DNA from: Benincasa hispida
Lineage: Eukaryota; Streptophyta; Magnoliopsida; Cucurbitales; Cucurbitaceae
DNA: 64,000 bases
NCBI RefSeq assembly: GCF_009727055.1
Contig: NC_052349.1
Location: 35,907,982 to 35,971,981, forward strand
Reading direction: 5' to 3'
Below are positions 25,911 to 37,039 of this stretch, piece by piece (the first letter of the stretch is position 1; each line of letters starts with the position of its first letter). Made by a program: the position numbers and the translations under genes. Under the pieces are notes generated by a model. It made no database searches. It was not told where the DNA came from and worked only from the letters and a program-made list of their open reading frames with translations.

Positions 25911-27159
25911 AATACACTTGACACCGTGACTTGCCAAGTTTATTGATTTTGACATTGATTACGTTTCATATGTGATTACTCTTGATATTTTTTATGTGTA
26001 AAATATTTTGTTATCTTGATACTAAATAACAGACAAGTGATTTAGTTCTTGACATTATTCCAATATCATGTATGCATCTTTCTTTGTTTTTACCAAATTA
26101 AATATCCCAATTGATGTTCTCATTTCATACCTTGTATTCCAGCAATAAAATTTCATCAACTAAATAAACACCACATTTAAGATCATCAACTCAATCTATT
26201 CACTAAAAATTTCATATAATATTCAACCATCACCTTTCATATGTACATGAAAAAAATAAAATCTCAACTATTGTCTATGTACACAACTCAAGTTTCAACA
26301 AACACAAAAGTTAACTAATTAATTCACTCTAACAACACAACAAAGAAAGTGATAGATTGTTTAATAACCTATCAACAAAAATAAATTACTTAATATGTAC
26401 ATAGAGCATTAAAGTCTAAAGATCAAGAACTAGTTGCCTACTTGGAGGACCATATAGTTACTGTTCCAGAAAACCTGCAAAAAAGATATGCTTGCTTAAG
26501 TATAAAATAGGAAATTTAAAAATAAATGAATTTGGAATCCTAAGTTGAAACTTGCCAACCATATAAACCAGAACATCCACATAAAGTTTCAAGGAGCATC
26601 TGGATACTCAACCATGACAGAACGTTCAATATCAGTAATAGTTCAAGTCATAAATCAATTCAGAATCAATAAACTTGACATGTTGCCTATCAACACACCA
26701 TGCGGCAACAACTATCAAACAAATAGCAATGTTACATAAAAGTATATGATGCATGCCTATCAAAGAGAGAACATACCATAACATCCATAGAATCGCTCAC
26801 AATACAACAAAAATTTATCATTTATTTGTCTCAAACTAAGATTCCAAATAGGAAAAAAAAAAATATATATATATCCTCATAATCCGTTGTGTAAATATCA
26901 AAATTTAAAAAGTACTACAGCAAACACACAATCAGACATATACCTTCACATCCAGCAAAAAAACCAGAATACAACTTATCCTCATGCTCAAATTCCGAAA
27001 GAACTAAATGAAAAAAAGAACTACAAAAATAAGAGACATTGAAAAGGTAAAATGAACTCACTCTGCAATTAGACTATTTGATCAGTTCGATCAGCCACTT
27101 AATGATACCAAATGAAAATGGTGGAGATCTAAAATGGACAGAGCAATACATGTGGGTTC
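25911..27159. other. AT-rich spacer, no supported gene
   Basis: No exon chain, RNA gene or clear transposon ends were found. Frames here are short and lack family resemblance. Confidence 0.5.
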
Positions 27160-27440
27160 AAAATGCGATACATCCACAAATTCATTGGTTGAAAACAGGA
27201 TTATTAACCTAAGGGTATTTATGTAATTGTGTAGACTCCTAGGGTTTCCTACTCTCTATTTATACAGTATGTCTTAATGTATTCAATGTATCGGATTAAC
27301 TAATAAGAAAGATCTCTATATCGTGGTTTTTCTCCCTGTACTAGGGTTTCCACGTAACTATGTGTTGTTATTCTCTTCTCTTCTTTTTTTATTTTTTTAT
27401 TTTTTAACACCATTATTTGCAGATCGTGGATTAGAGAGAA
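27160..27440 (+). repeat. Possible LTR fragment
   Basis: A run containing CTAGGGTTTCCTACTCTCTATTTATACAG is here described by its parts: GGGTTTCCTACTC, a TATTTATA box near 27256, then GATCTCTATATCG and TTGTTATTCTC. This arrangement resembles the promoter-to-end part of a copia-type LTR on the plus strand. No paired LTR, primer site or duplication was found. Confidence 0.3.
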
Positions 27441-27527
27441 AGAAAATGATGAGGATGTTGTAAAGAGATGATTGCACCAGCAGACAGACTTGAGGCCGGA
27501 GACTTGAGGGACAAGAAACCCTTCAAA

Positions 27528-28102
27528 CATATATATGCCTCCCAATTCAATAATATATCACTTGAAGAACTTGAAATCAATATCATAAAATCATTACAAA
27601 CAAAACTAATTTCACAAAGGAGAAGAAAAAACACTTTTAAGTTGTCCATTGATGAATTAATTTAAATAAAATGTTAATAGGCTCTCCCAAATCCTAAACT
27701 AATCATATATATATATATGAAAGACAAATAATCTACTAAACCACAGAGCCACTAAGCTTCAACCTTGGAAGTTAAAGAAATCATTTAAGCATAGATAACT
27801 CCCAATTCAATAGTGTAACACTTGAAGAACTTGAAATCAATAACATGAAATCATCACAAATAAATTAAGGTCACAAAGGGGGGAAAAACACTTCTAAGTT
27901 GTGCATTGATGAATTAATTCAAAAGCTTAATAGGCTCTCCCAAGTCCTAAGCTAATCATATATATATGCAAGACAAATAATCTACTAAACCACAAGCCAG
28001 TAGCTCCCAATACAACAAGACTTTCAACCTTGGAAGATAAAGAAACCATTCAAGCATATATAACTCCCAATTCAATAATATATCACTTGAAAAACATGAA
28101 AT
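27528..28102 (+). repeat. Tandem repeat of about 260 bp, two and a partial units
   Basis: The word CTCCCAATTCAATA recurs at about 27540, 27800 and 28065, a spacing of 260 and 265 bases. Each full unit also contains GATGAATTAATT, AATAGGCTCTCCCAA and GACAAATAATCTACTAAACC in the same order. The third unit is cut after about 50 bases by the copia element at 28103. A noncoding duplicated block; origin unknown. Confidence 0.75.
28098..28102. repeat. Target duplication GAAAT, left copy
   Basis: GAAAT occurs at 28098-28102 and at 51518-51522, exactly outside the two LTRs of the minus-strand copia element. This links LTRs that now lie 23 kb apart and shows that everything between them entered later. 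Confidence 0.85.
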
Positions 28103-28152
28103 TGTTGTAAAATTGAGGAACACAACGAGAACATGGATATAGAAGAAATATA

Positions 28153-28206
<54 letters not shown>

Positions 28207-28475
28207 TAATATAACTAAAAATCAGAAAATAACTAAAATTATAAAATTGGATGATAGAAAATTTAGTGGAATTTGAAGTAGATTTCTTACCAATGGGTGT
28301 GTGATCTTAAGATCCACCAAATGTCACTATTTATAGGCAAAGTAGCAAGTAGGATGTCGACTTAGATGGAATCAAGCATGAATAACTACAAGGTGCATGG
28401 ACAATATGAAGGGTGACATATGGCTTTTGGGACATTAAATAATGGACATCTATTTATTATTATAATGTTATAATA
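28103..28475 (-). repeat. 3' LTR of the copia element
   Basis: The copy is 373 bases and matches 51180-51517 over most of its length (TTGAGGA/GNACAACGAGAACA, TCCACCAAATG, ACTATTTATAGGC). A TATAAATA box on the minus strand is at about 28329-28336. It is longer than the other LTR mainly because of an ATA/TAA microsatellite at about 28151-28203. Confidence 0.9.
28151..28203. repeat. (ATA)n microsatellite inside the LTR
   Basis: About sixteen trinucleotide units occupy this place in the 3' LTR. The matching place in the 5' LTR (about 51229-51247) has only about six, so the array expanded after insertion. Confidence 0.9.
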
Positions 28476-28639
28476 CTCCCCCTTAGATGTCTATATATAT
28501 ATGAAATATGTCTCGTTAAAACTTTATTAGAAAAAGTCCAATGGGAAAAAACTCTAGTGAAGGAAAAAGAGTACATATTTCATATAATATATACTCCTAA
28601 ATGAATACAATATATTCACTCCCCTCATGAAAACATCAC

Positions 28640-30136
28640 TTAAGATCTCTGAGTCACCGCATACCAATATTGTGCACCAATTTTTCAAAAGTTGCAGTTG
28701 GTAATGCCTTTGTCAAAAAATCTGTCAGGTTATCCTTCGAACAAATTTGTTGTACAATGATGTCACCATTTTCTGTGTAGAAAAGCTTCAGTGAAATATG
28801 TTTTCTTCTATTTCCTTTAATATATCATCCTTTGATTTGGGTTATGCAAACTGTGTTGTCTTCGTATAATATTATTTGAGAGTTTTTATTAGAAAAGAAG
28901 CTATATATTTCACGAATTTGTTGAGTCATTGATCTTAGTTATACACATTCTCGACTAGCCTCATGAATTGCAAGAATTTCAGCATGATTTGAGGAAGTGG
29001 CTGTTATAGTCTATTTCATCAATCGACATGATATAGCAGTTCCTCCATATGTGAGCAGATAACCTGTTTGAGATCTAGTTTTATGTGGATCAGATAAATA
29101 TCCAAAATCTACATAACCAATTAGATCAAAATGTGATTTATTTGAATAAAATAAACTCATATAGATTGTTCCTCAGAGATAACGAAGTATATGCTTAATT
29201 TCGTTCTAATGTCTCTTTGTTGGAAAAGAACGATATCTTACTAATAAATTTACTGAAATTACAATATTTGGTCTTGTATTATTAGCAAGATACAAAAGTG
29301 CACCAATTACACTAAGATATAGTACTTTAGGACTAAAAAGTTCTTCCTTATCTTCTCGAGGTCGAGATATATCTTTCTTTATATCCAATTAATGGGCTTC
29401 CATGGGAATATTTAATGGATATGCTTTGTCCATATAAAATCTTTTAAAAAAATTTTCAGTATAAGTTGACTGATGAATAAATACTCCATCTGCTAAATGC
29501 TCAATTTGCAAACCAAGAAATTTTTTTCTTTTTACGAGATCTTTCATCTCAAATTCTTTCTTAAGATATTCTATTGCCTTTGAAAGCTCTTTAGGAGTTC
29601 CAATTATACTCAAATCATCAACATATATAGTTATAATAGCAAATCCTGATTGTGATTTCTATATAGAAACATACGATATAGTAGATGATTTTGATATCCT
29701 TCTTTCAATAAATATTCACTCTGGCGATTGTATCCGTCTTGATTGTTTCAATCCATATAGTGATCACTGTAACTTTATTGAATACAATTCCTGAAAATTT
29801 GATGTATATGTTTCAGATACCTTAAATCCTTATGGGATCTTCATATAAATATCATGATCAAGAAATTCATATAAATATGTTGTGACTATATCCATAAGAT
29901 GCATATCCAGAATTTATACACTTATGCCAATTAAATATCTTAATGTAATTGCATCCACCACAGGAGAATACGTCTTCTCAAAATCAATACCAGGCCTTTG
30001 TGAAAAACCTTGTGCAACTAGTCTTGCTTTATATCTTATGATCTCACTATTTTCATTTCTTTTCCTCACAAATACCCATTTGTATCCCACAGGTTTAACA
30101 CCTTCTAGTGTTCGGACTACTGGTCCAAAAACCTGA
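28640..30136 (-). pseudogene. Copia reverse transcriptase and RNase H remnants
   Basis: On the minus strand the RT begins near 30136 with a readable block containing GYKWVFVRKRN, YKARLVAQGF and DFEKTYSPVV, the typical copia RT start. Frame damage follows. The block at 29613-29389 carries YLKKEFEMKDL and FLGLQIEH, and 29388-29206 carries GALLYLANNTRPNI and LLVRY, which link RT to RNase H. The catalytic YVDD part, expected near 29650-29700, is too degraded to read. RNase H remnants continue to about 28640. Nonfunctional. Confidence 0.85.
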
Positions 30137-30415
30137 CGTTTCCAAAATGATTTTAATTCTACCTCGATTGCTTCTTTTCACTGAAGTCAATCTTTTTTAT
30201 GTCGAAATTCTTCAACAGATTTTGGTTTAGGATCTTCATTTTCAGATATAATATCAAGAGCAACATTATATGCAAAAATGTTGTCAATAATTACATTAGT
30301 TCGATTCTATCTTTTTTCTGGTCATGACATAGTTTATTGAAATCTCATTATTATCTTTAGGTATTTCACCTTCCTCACTAGTCATGTCGATGATTTCTTT
30401 ATGGTTATTTACACC

Positions 30416-30420
30416 CTCAA
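30416..30420. repeat. Target duplication CTCAA, left copy
   Basis: CTCAA is at 30416-30420 and at 48195-48199, directly outside the outer ends of the gypsy LTRs. It marks the gypsy insertion into the copia element between its integrase and reverse transcriptase regions. Confidence 0.9.
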
Positions 30421-33014
30421 TGTAACGACCGACCCCCTAGTACTTAAGTTAGGCCGTTACTAAATACATGCATGCATGGAACTTAAAACGACACCTTTTT
30501 TATGGTGAAATAAATGCTAAATAAATAAGGTAAGTTCAAAAGTCATTCATTAAATTCATATATTAAAAACAAACAATAGGGTACCCATAAATCATAAAAG
30601 ATAATAAATAAGTCTGAAAAAAATTCTTAATAGTATGTTTCAAACTGCAAAATTGAAAGTAAAAAAAAAAAAATGAAAAGAAATCTAAATCTCGTGAACG
30701 GATGCATAAAATTGGTCCCAGTGGCTCGATCACGAATTTCGCTTGTCAATCGTCGGTGCATCTCTACCTTTACCTGAAGCAACAACATGAGAAATGATGA
30801 GTATAAAATACTCAGTAAGTAACCCCACTACTGAGGTCAGGCTAGGCATCTATGTCCTCTAGATGCCTACCTCTGGTGGAACATATAAACTGCTCTAGTC
30901 CCCATGGGATACATACATACATACATGAAAAACTTATTTCTATCCTACTGTAGTTAAGTATGCCCACTATCTCTAGTAAGTCCCGTAGGACCCACAACTT
31001 CTGGTGAATCCCGAAGGAAACACATCCCCTGGTGAATCCCGAAGGAAACACAACCCCTGATGAATCCTGAAGGAAACACAACTCCTGGTGAATCCCGAAG
31101 GACATACAACCCCTGGTGAATCTCGAAGGACACACAACCCCTGGTGAATCCCGAAGGACACACAATCTCTGGTGAATCTCGAAGGAAACAAAATCTCTGG
31201 TGAATCCTGAAGGAAACAAATTCTCCGGTGAATCCCGAAGGAAACACAATATCTGATGAATCCCGAAGGAAATACAATCTCTAATGAATTCCAAAGGAAA
31301 CACAATCTCTGGTGAATCCCGAAAGAAACATAATATCTAGTGGGCATCTAACTAATCAGTAAAGATACTATCACGGTCTCAACATCACAATGATCACAAT
31401 ATGGTTTTATAGCATACATATACACTTCAACATCATGGCTATACAACATGCATATATGCCTCAGTATCCTCATATCAAATACCACCTCAGTGAATCAAGT
31501 ATCATCTCTTACTAGCATACAGGTATCTACGTACACAAATAAATCTTTCAGATTCTCATACAAGAACATATATCGTTCATACTATACTATCTATCTATCA
31601 TGTTATCGTTCTGTCATAATATTCATCTATCATGTTATCGTTATGTCGTAATATTCATCTATCATGCTATCGTTCTGTCATAATATTCATTTATCATGCT
31701 AGCATTTATCTAGTGTCTAGCCTATGGGCAGTTCCAATAGTAAGATTACTTACCTCAAATTACGCCTAAGTGGCAAGCAATTTAATCTTTCTCCTAGCTT
31801 AGATGAATCTTGAAACAAGCCCAAAGTATAGTTTGTTCCAAATCTGCCTTCAATCTCTCAAACAAATGCCTCAATCTAGGTAATTCAATAATAGTGGTTA
31901 GAACCTAAAAAATTCAACAACTATATTTTAATTCAATCCTTCCAAGGCTTAATATACTTATCAAAATGTTGCTTGGTCCAAAATTAGTTTCTAACTCAAG
32001 TCCATTTACGAACCCAACTTAATCCTTTGCAACGCCTGACAACACACTTCTACCTTAAAAGTTCCTCCAATGCTCAAATCCCAAAATACACAGGTCCGGC
32101 GAGACCCAACTGTCAGAAGAACCAGATTGACACGTGGCTGATCGAAGGCATGAACGAAAATCCATAATTCGTCAGGAAAAAAAATTAAGCTTTGCGGCTG
32201 ATGAATCGAACCAAGAGTGGTGTGACTTCGTCGTTGGGTGACTCTATTCGGGCGACGCGCAGATAAAACGACAAAGACAGACGTGACGTCGACGATTGAC
32301 GAACGACCACGGCGTGACAATGGGAGACTAGCATCAAGCGGTCCTTGTGTTTGAGGAAGAAAAAGAAAATAGGGAGGGTTTAAGTGCACTCTTCCCAAGG
32401 GTTCTTTAATCCACCAAATATAAATATAAAATATTCTTTCCTTTTCTTTTCTTAAATTCCAAAACCCATAAATATATATTTTCTTTTTTCTTTTTTTTTC
32501 CTTAGTAAATATATCACATAAAACTCAAATCTTTCACCTCTTCTCCAATTAATTAGATAAATATCAAAATAAATTCACCAACTTTAAATCACTTATTTCC
32601 AAAATTCTAAATCCCAAAATTAAATTCAAACTTTCCAAATTAACTTACATCCAAATTTATAAATCTTTTTAGATATTTGATTTAATAAATTCCAAATAAA
32701 CCAATTATCTTCTCCTAATTCTTTAATTAAATTTTGGATCCAAACTCCAAAAATTAAAGGGGTAAAATTTTAAAACCACAATTTTCCCTTTTCCCACTTA
32801 AATTTAAATTCCTAAAAAAAGAACAAAATTCCTTATCCATATAATTCAAGTATCCCTTCCAATTAATTTAAAACTCTAGTCAAAAGAATCCACATTAACC
32901 AATAAAACTTCTTCAATTATAACAATTTGATTCCAAATTCCAAAGATTAGAGAAACTAAAATTCAATAATTTGTGATAATTAACTTAAAACTTCCTACAA
33001 CACGGGATGTTACA
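30421..33014 (-). repeat. 3' LTR of the minus-strand gypsy element
   Basis: Length 2594 bases. It is collinear with 45688-48194 and, in opposite orientation, related to the 3' LTR at 39788-42099. A 28-bp minisatellite lies within it at about 31000-31340. A GC-rich block at about 32080-32390 contrasts with the AT-rich rest. Confidence 0.9.
31000..31340 (-). repeat. 28-bp minisatellite in the LTR, 12 units
   Basis: The unit on the plus strand is CTGGTGAATCCCGAAGGAAA followed by CACAATCT, repeated about twelve times with scattered substitutions. Because 28 is not a multiple of three and the unit has no stop in the minus-strand frames, all three frames stay open and give periodic peptides of 107-153 residues. 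I regard these as by-products. The same array appears in the partner LTR (11 units) and in the plus-strand gypsy LTR (about 4 units). Confidence 0.95.
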
Positions 33015-33885
33015 TTCTTCCCTCCTTAAAGAACTTTTGACCTTGAAAGTTCATTTCTGAAAAAGCTCCGAGTACTGGGCCCTCATCTCTTCCTCTTGCT
33101 CTCAAATGGCTTCCTTGAACTGATGATTCTACCACAACACTTTCACAAAATCTATCTCCCTGTTACGCATCGTTTTTGCCTCTTTGGCGAGGACTTCCAT
33201 GGGCTTCTCCTCGTAGCTTAAGTTATCATTCAACTGTAATAGCTCAGAGTCAACTACATGGGGATGGATCTTCCACATACTTTCTTAACATCAAAACATG
33301 GAAGACATTGTGAACTGAAGATAATCATGGAAGCAATTCTAATCGGTAAGCTATGGGGCAAATTCGCTCCAAGACCTCGAAAGGCCCAATGAATCTCAGA
33401 CTCAACTTCCCTTTCCTAAAAAACCTCATAACATCGTTCATAGGTGCCACTTTTAAGAACACTTTATCATTAGTCTCAAATTCCAGGTCCTTACGTCTCA
33501 CATCGACATAGCTCTTCTGTCTGCTCTGAGTTGTTTTCATACGAGCTCTGATCTTCTGTATTGCCTCATTTGTGGTCTGCACTAGCTCAGGTCCTAGCAA
33601 TTACCTCATCCCAACACACAGGAGACATATAGCTCTTTCTATATAGGGCCTCAAATGGTGATATGCCCATGCTAATCTGATAACTATTATTCTATGCAAA
33701 TTCCACTAAATGCAGGTGAGAGTCCCATCTCCTGAAAACTCACACGCACAAACGCCTCAAACGTTCTTTCGGACCATCAGTATGTGGGTGAAAAGCTATA
33801 CTAAATCCCATCGAGTACCCAATACTAACTGGAGACTCTAAAAAACAAAAAAAAAATAGATGTAAAACGAGGGTCGTCATTTGAC
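33015..33885 (-). pseudogene. Gypsy integrase C-terminal half, minus-strand element
   Basis: On the minus strand a degraded integrase core reads from about 33885 (a DDPRFTS-like block, then AFHPHTDG and, at about 33690-33640, SMGISPFEALY), followed by the C-terminal part at 33600-33325 (GPELVQTTNEAIQKI, KVFLKVAPM, GPFEVLERI). It is strongly similar to the integrase end of the plus-strand gypsy element at 39203-39673. Stops and frame changes are present. A purine tract (AAGGAGGGAAGAA on the minus strand) follows and abuts the LTR. Confidence 0.85.
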
Positions 33886-34469
33886 ATAGCTAAAAATAGC
33901 ATCAAAAGAGGTGTGACAACCCCTTTCATACATAACTATGAAACTTAAGATGCTGAAAACCAACAATATTTTAACACGTTCAAGCTAAGAATCATGAAAA
34001 CTGTCATGAACTTAAGAAAGTCTTATCCAATAAAAAACATATATCTGAGCTTACCATTTTTCACAGGTAAAACTTCAAATATGCAGTGGAGAAACTGGTC
34101 GTACTACATAATGCGTCATCTGAAGATACATACCAAAACAAATCTGGTCAACTAAAAAATGCTTCTACTCTAGAAGCGCCGACTGTGATGTCTTTCTTAG
34201 GGTCTACATGTCTGAGAATAACTCTGTCTAATTAAGTCTCACATTCATGAGAAACTCATCATGAGGCTCTATACTATTATGGACTATAAAACTTGCTTTA
34301 GCCAATTCTCATATTATTCTTTAGCCTTAAAACAATCACATAACATTACTTAGACCCTGTTGCAGATGAGTCTGAAATTCCCTCTAAAACTGAGGTTTTG
34401 AAGCCCCTGGATGCTAGAGCATCAGACAATTGATAACACATTTCCATAACCTCGTAATAACCATAATAG
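33886..34469. other. Internal gypsy sequence of unclear content
   Basis: Beyond the integrase remnant no further pol motif is readable. The words GTGTGACAACCCC near 33911 look like the edge of another LTR, so a further fragment may be buried here. No ends or duplications confirm it. Confidence 0.35.
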
Positions 34470-35689
34470 TGTTGGGGTTGATGCCCTAAAGTCTCGTGTC
34501 CTATAGTTTGTAAACAGTTTGTACGAATGCTTGTGTTGTTAATATATGATATTTACTTCACATCTTGTATTTTGCTTAACTACTTGTTTTATTTTCTTTA
34601 CCACAAACTAATAAACATAAAATCTCTGGTTATCTATATGTGACTCAAGCATGTATGTGGTGACATACAAGTGGATCATGTCTTGAGTGATAACCAAAAT
34701 GGTCTTTAGTATATGAATATAGGAGGAAAACCTTATCCTGGTAATGCTACGGATGCGGCCCGCTTTGTAGAATGGTCACAAGTGTTGTGAATTATCACAG
34801 ATGGTCTGATCCTGATCATTCGTGTTGGGGACATGCGAGGAGGGGCGTCCTATACAAAGAGTTTGTATAAGACCTGACTACTATGGCAATGAAAAGGCAA
34901 TGGAAGCCCGATTAGTGAAGCTGTTGCAACCGCTCTGATGGGGAAGTTGCAGGAACTGATCCGTAGCACGATGACAGGACAGCCTGCCTAGACTCAGGCT
35001 CAGGAGGAACCGGTGTCACCCGAGCCGTTACGAAAAACCCGTCCGCAGGACAAGGACACGCTGAGCCTGTCTCTCGAGGCCAAACATTTAAGGGATTTTT
35101 GAGAGTATGACCCTCGCCCTTTTGATGGATCGTTAGGAGACCCCACCAAGGCAGAACTATGGTTGTCATCCATTGAGACAATTTTCTGTTTTATGAGGTG
35201 CCCGGAAGAGCAAAAACTGCAATGCGCAGTCTTTATGTTAACTGGTAAAGCAGAAATTTGGTGGCATTCGGTAGAAAAGATGATCGATATTGGAGGTGAC
35301 GTTGCAACCTGGGAACTGTTCAAGGAACGTTTTTATGAGAAGTACTTTTCGGCCAACACCTGATATAATAAGCAGGCAAAATTCTTGAACCTGAAGCAAG
35401 GCGTTATGTCAGTGGAGGAGTACGAGCAAGAATTCGATAAGCTGTCTCAGTTTGCTCCTAAGCTAGTGGCCACCGAGGCAGTGAGGATCGAGAGATTTAT
35501 CCAGGGCTTGAGGAGCGGGTTGTGAGGGATGGTGCATGCCTTGGATCTTAAGACGTATGTCGCGATACTGCGAGCCGCTGTAAGGATTGATCCCGACTCC
35601 CAAGGGGGAGAGGAATACAAGAGGTCACTCGGGATTGGGACCTCCGCAGGGCAGAAAAGGATGGCTGAGCACAGGACTCTTGAACATCA

Positions 35690-35705
35690 NNNNNNNNNNN
35701 NNNNN
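35690..35705. other. Assembly gap (16 N)
   Basis: The gap sits inside gag. The sequence after it repeats the gag core already present at about 35106-35298 with a few percent difference, so two repeat copies have probably been joined here. Confidence 0.99.
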
Positions 35706-35899
35706 GAAGTATGACCCTCGCCCCTTTGATGGATCGTTAGGAGACCCCACCAAGGCAAAGTTGTGGTTGTCATCCATTGAGAAAATTTTTCGTTTTATGA
35801 GGTGCCCGGAAGAGCACAAACTGCAATGCGCAGTCTTCATGCTGACTGGTAACGCGGCAATCTGGTGGCGTTCGGCAGAAAAGATGATCGATATTGGAG

Positions 35900-35937
35900 C
35901 TGTCTCTTATACACATCTAGATGTGTATAAGAGACAG
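35900..35937. other. Complete Nextera mate-pair junction adapter in the assembly
   Basis: The 19-base mosaic end CTGTCTCTTATACACATCT is followed by its exact reverse complement, 38 bases in all. Its translation gives the peptides VSYTHLDVYKRQ and MCIRDR, well-known signs of adapter contamination in predicted proteins. The bases after it (GGTCACTCGGGATTGGGACC) repeat those at about 35623-35642. Confidence 0.98.
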
Positions 35938-36299
35938 GGTCACTCGGGATTGGGACCTTCGCAGGTCAGAAAAAGGAAGGCTGAGCACAGGACTCTTGAA
36001 CATCAGCAGAGGGGTCAGAACACAGTGCATGCTCTACGTCAGTGGGGACAACAGTGTACCCAGGCTGGGAATGATAGGGAGGATAGACCGATATGCATTA
36101 CTTGCAGTAAGCAACACTGAGGACGTTGTTTAACCGACTCTGGGAATTGTTTCCGATGTGGCCAGAAGGGACATATGGCAGATAGATGCCCAAGGAAGAA
36201 TGAGCCTGAGCACAGAAGCCAGCCCGTAAGATCGTTCCAGGGAGGCCCGAATCGCCAACAACAGCAAGGAAAGGTATTTTCTACCACTCGACGTGAGGC

Positions 36300-36767
36300 C
36301 GAGAAGTCAGGCATCGTGGTGACAGGTACAGTTCCCATTTTGGGACACCATGCTCTTGTTTTATTTCACTCTGGTTCTTCGCACTCGTTTATATCTGCTA
36401 TTGTGAGACACGCTATGTTAGACTCAGAACCATTGCCATTTGCATTGTCTATTTCCACTCCATCGGGAGAGATCATGTTAGCTACATAAAAGATAAAGGC
36501 ATGTCAGGTAGAGGTAGCCAACTGCGCATTAGATGTAACCCTGATAATTTTAGATATGCGCAACTTTGATGTTATACTAGGCATGGATTGGTTAGTTGAT
36601 AACCATGCCAGAATAGATTGCTCTCGTAAGGAGGTTATCTTTAACCCTCCTACAGGAGCCAGTTTTAAGTTTAAAGGGGTTGGGACCGTAGTCCTACCCA
36701 AGGTGATATCCACATTGAAGGCCAGTAGGCTATTCGAACCAAGGAGCCTGGGGCCTTTTTGGCCAGT
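36300..36767 (+). pseudogene. Gypsy aspartic protease, catalytic Asp changed to His
   Basis: The retroviral-type protease cuts the polyprotein and needs the D-[ST]-G triad. Here the triad region reads LFHSGSSHSFIS, with a CAC codon at 36367-36369 where the family has an aspartate, so the enzyme would be dead. The flanking fold-defining stretches (GTVPILGHHALVL before, and further on DVILGMDWL at about 36568-36594) are recognisable. A stop (TAA, 36487-36489) splits the region. Confidence 0.85.
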
Positions 36768-37039
36768 GTGGTAGCACCAAGGAGAATGAAGTTAACTTTG
36801 ATTTAAAAGCCAATAGTGGAAGGATTTTCCAGATGGTTTCTAGAAGACCTCCCGGATTGGCCGCAGTGGGAGAATAGATTTGCCATTGAATTGGAAAGCC
36901 AGGCTAACCTAATTTTCAAGGGCCCCGTACAGGATGGCCCCGGCATGAGTTGAAGACTAAAATCCAATTGCAGAAGTTTGTGGCAAGGGTTTTCTTTCGC
37001 CTTTAGCGTGTCTGGGGTGCCCCCGTTTTGGGTTTGTGA

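Larger units (their letters stand above)
34905..36195 (+). pseudogene. Gypsy gag, broken and partly duplicated by misassembly
   Basis: Gag forms the particle that packages retrotransposon RNA. The core domain is seen twice: at about 35100-35360 (YDPRPFDGSLGDPTKA, FMRCPEEQKLQCAVFML, and on to FKERFYEKYF) and, after an N gap, again at about 35706-35899, where it stops abruptly at a sequencing adapter. The intact order would run from the first copy to 35689 and then resume near 35938. A CCHC zinc knuckle (CFRCGQKGHMADRC) is intact at 36148-36189. In-frame TGA stops at 35361-35363 and 35523-35525 look like CGA-to-TGA decay. Confidence 0.85.

Noticed and set aside
31000..31340. CRISPR-like regular repeat array
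   Set aside because: The repeats are directly adjacent with no unique spacers, in a plant LTR; this is a minisatellite.
30842..31347. Overlapping minus-strand frames of 107-153 aa with a periodic peptide
   Set aside because: They come from a 28-bp minisatellite without stops read in all three frames; no start context, no family and the same effect in the partner LTR at 46118-46537.
32006..32398. 130-aa minus-strand frame in the gypsy 3' LTR
   Set aside because: It lies in the GC-rich leader part of an LTR, and the matching place in the other LTR (about 47190-47560) is not conserved as a protein.
35587..36120. 177-aa frame across the gap and adapter
   Set aside because: It reads through N and through a sequencing adapter; only the gag pieces on each side are real.
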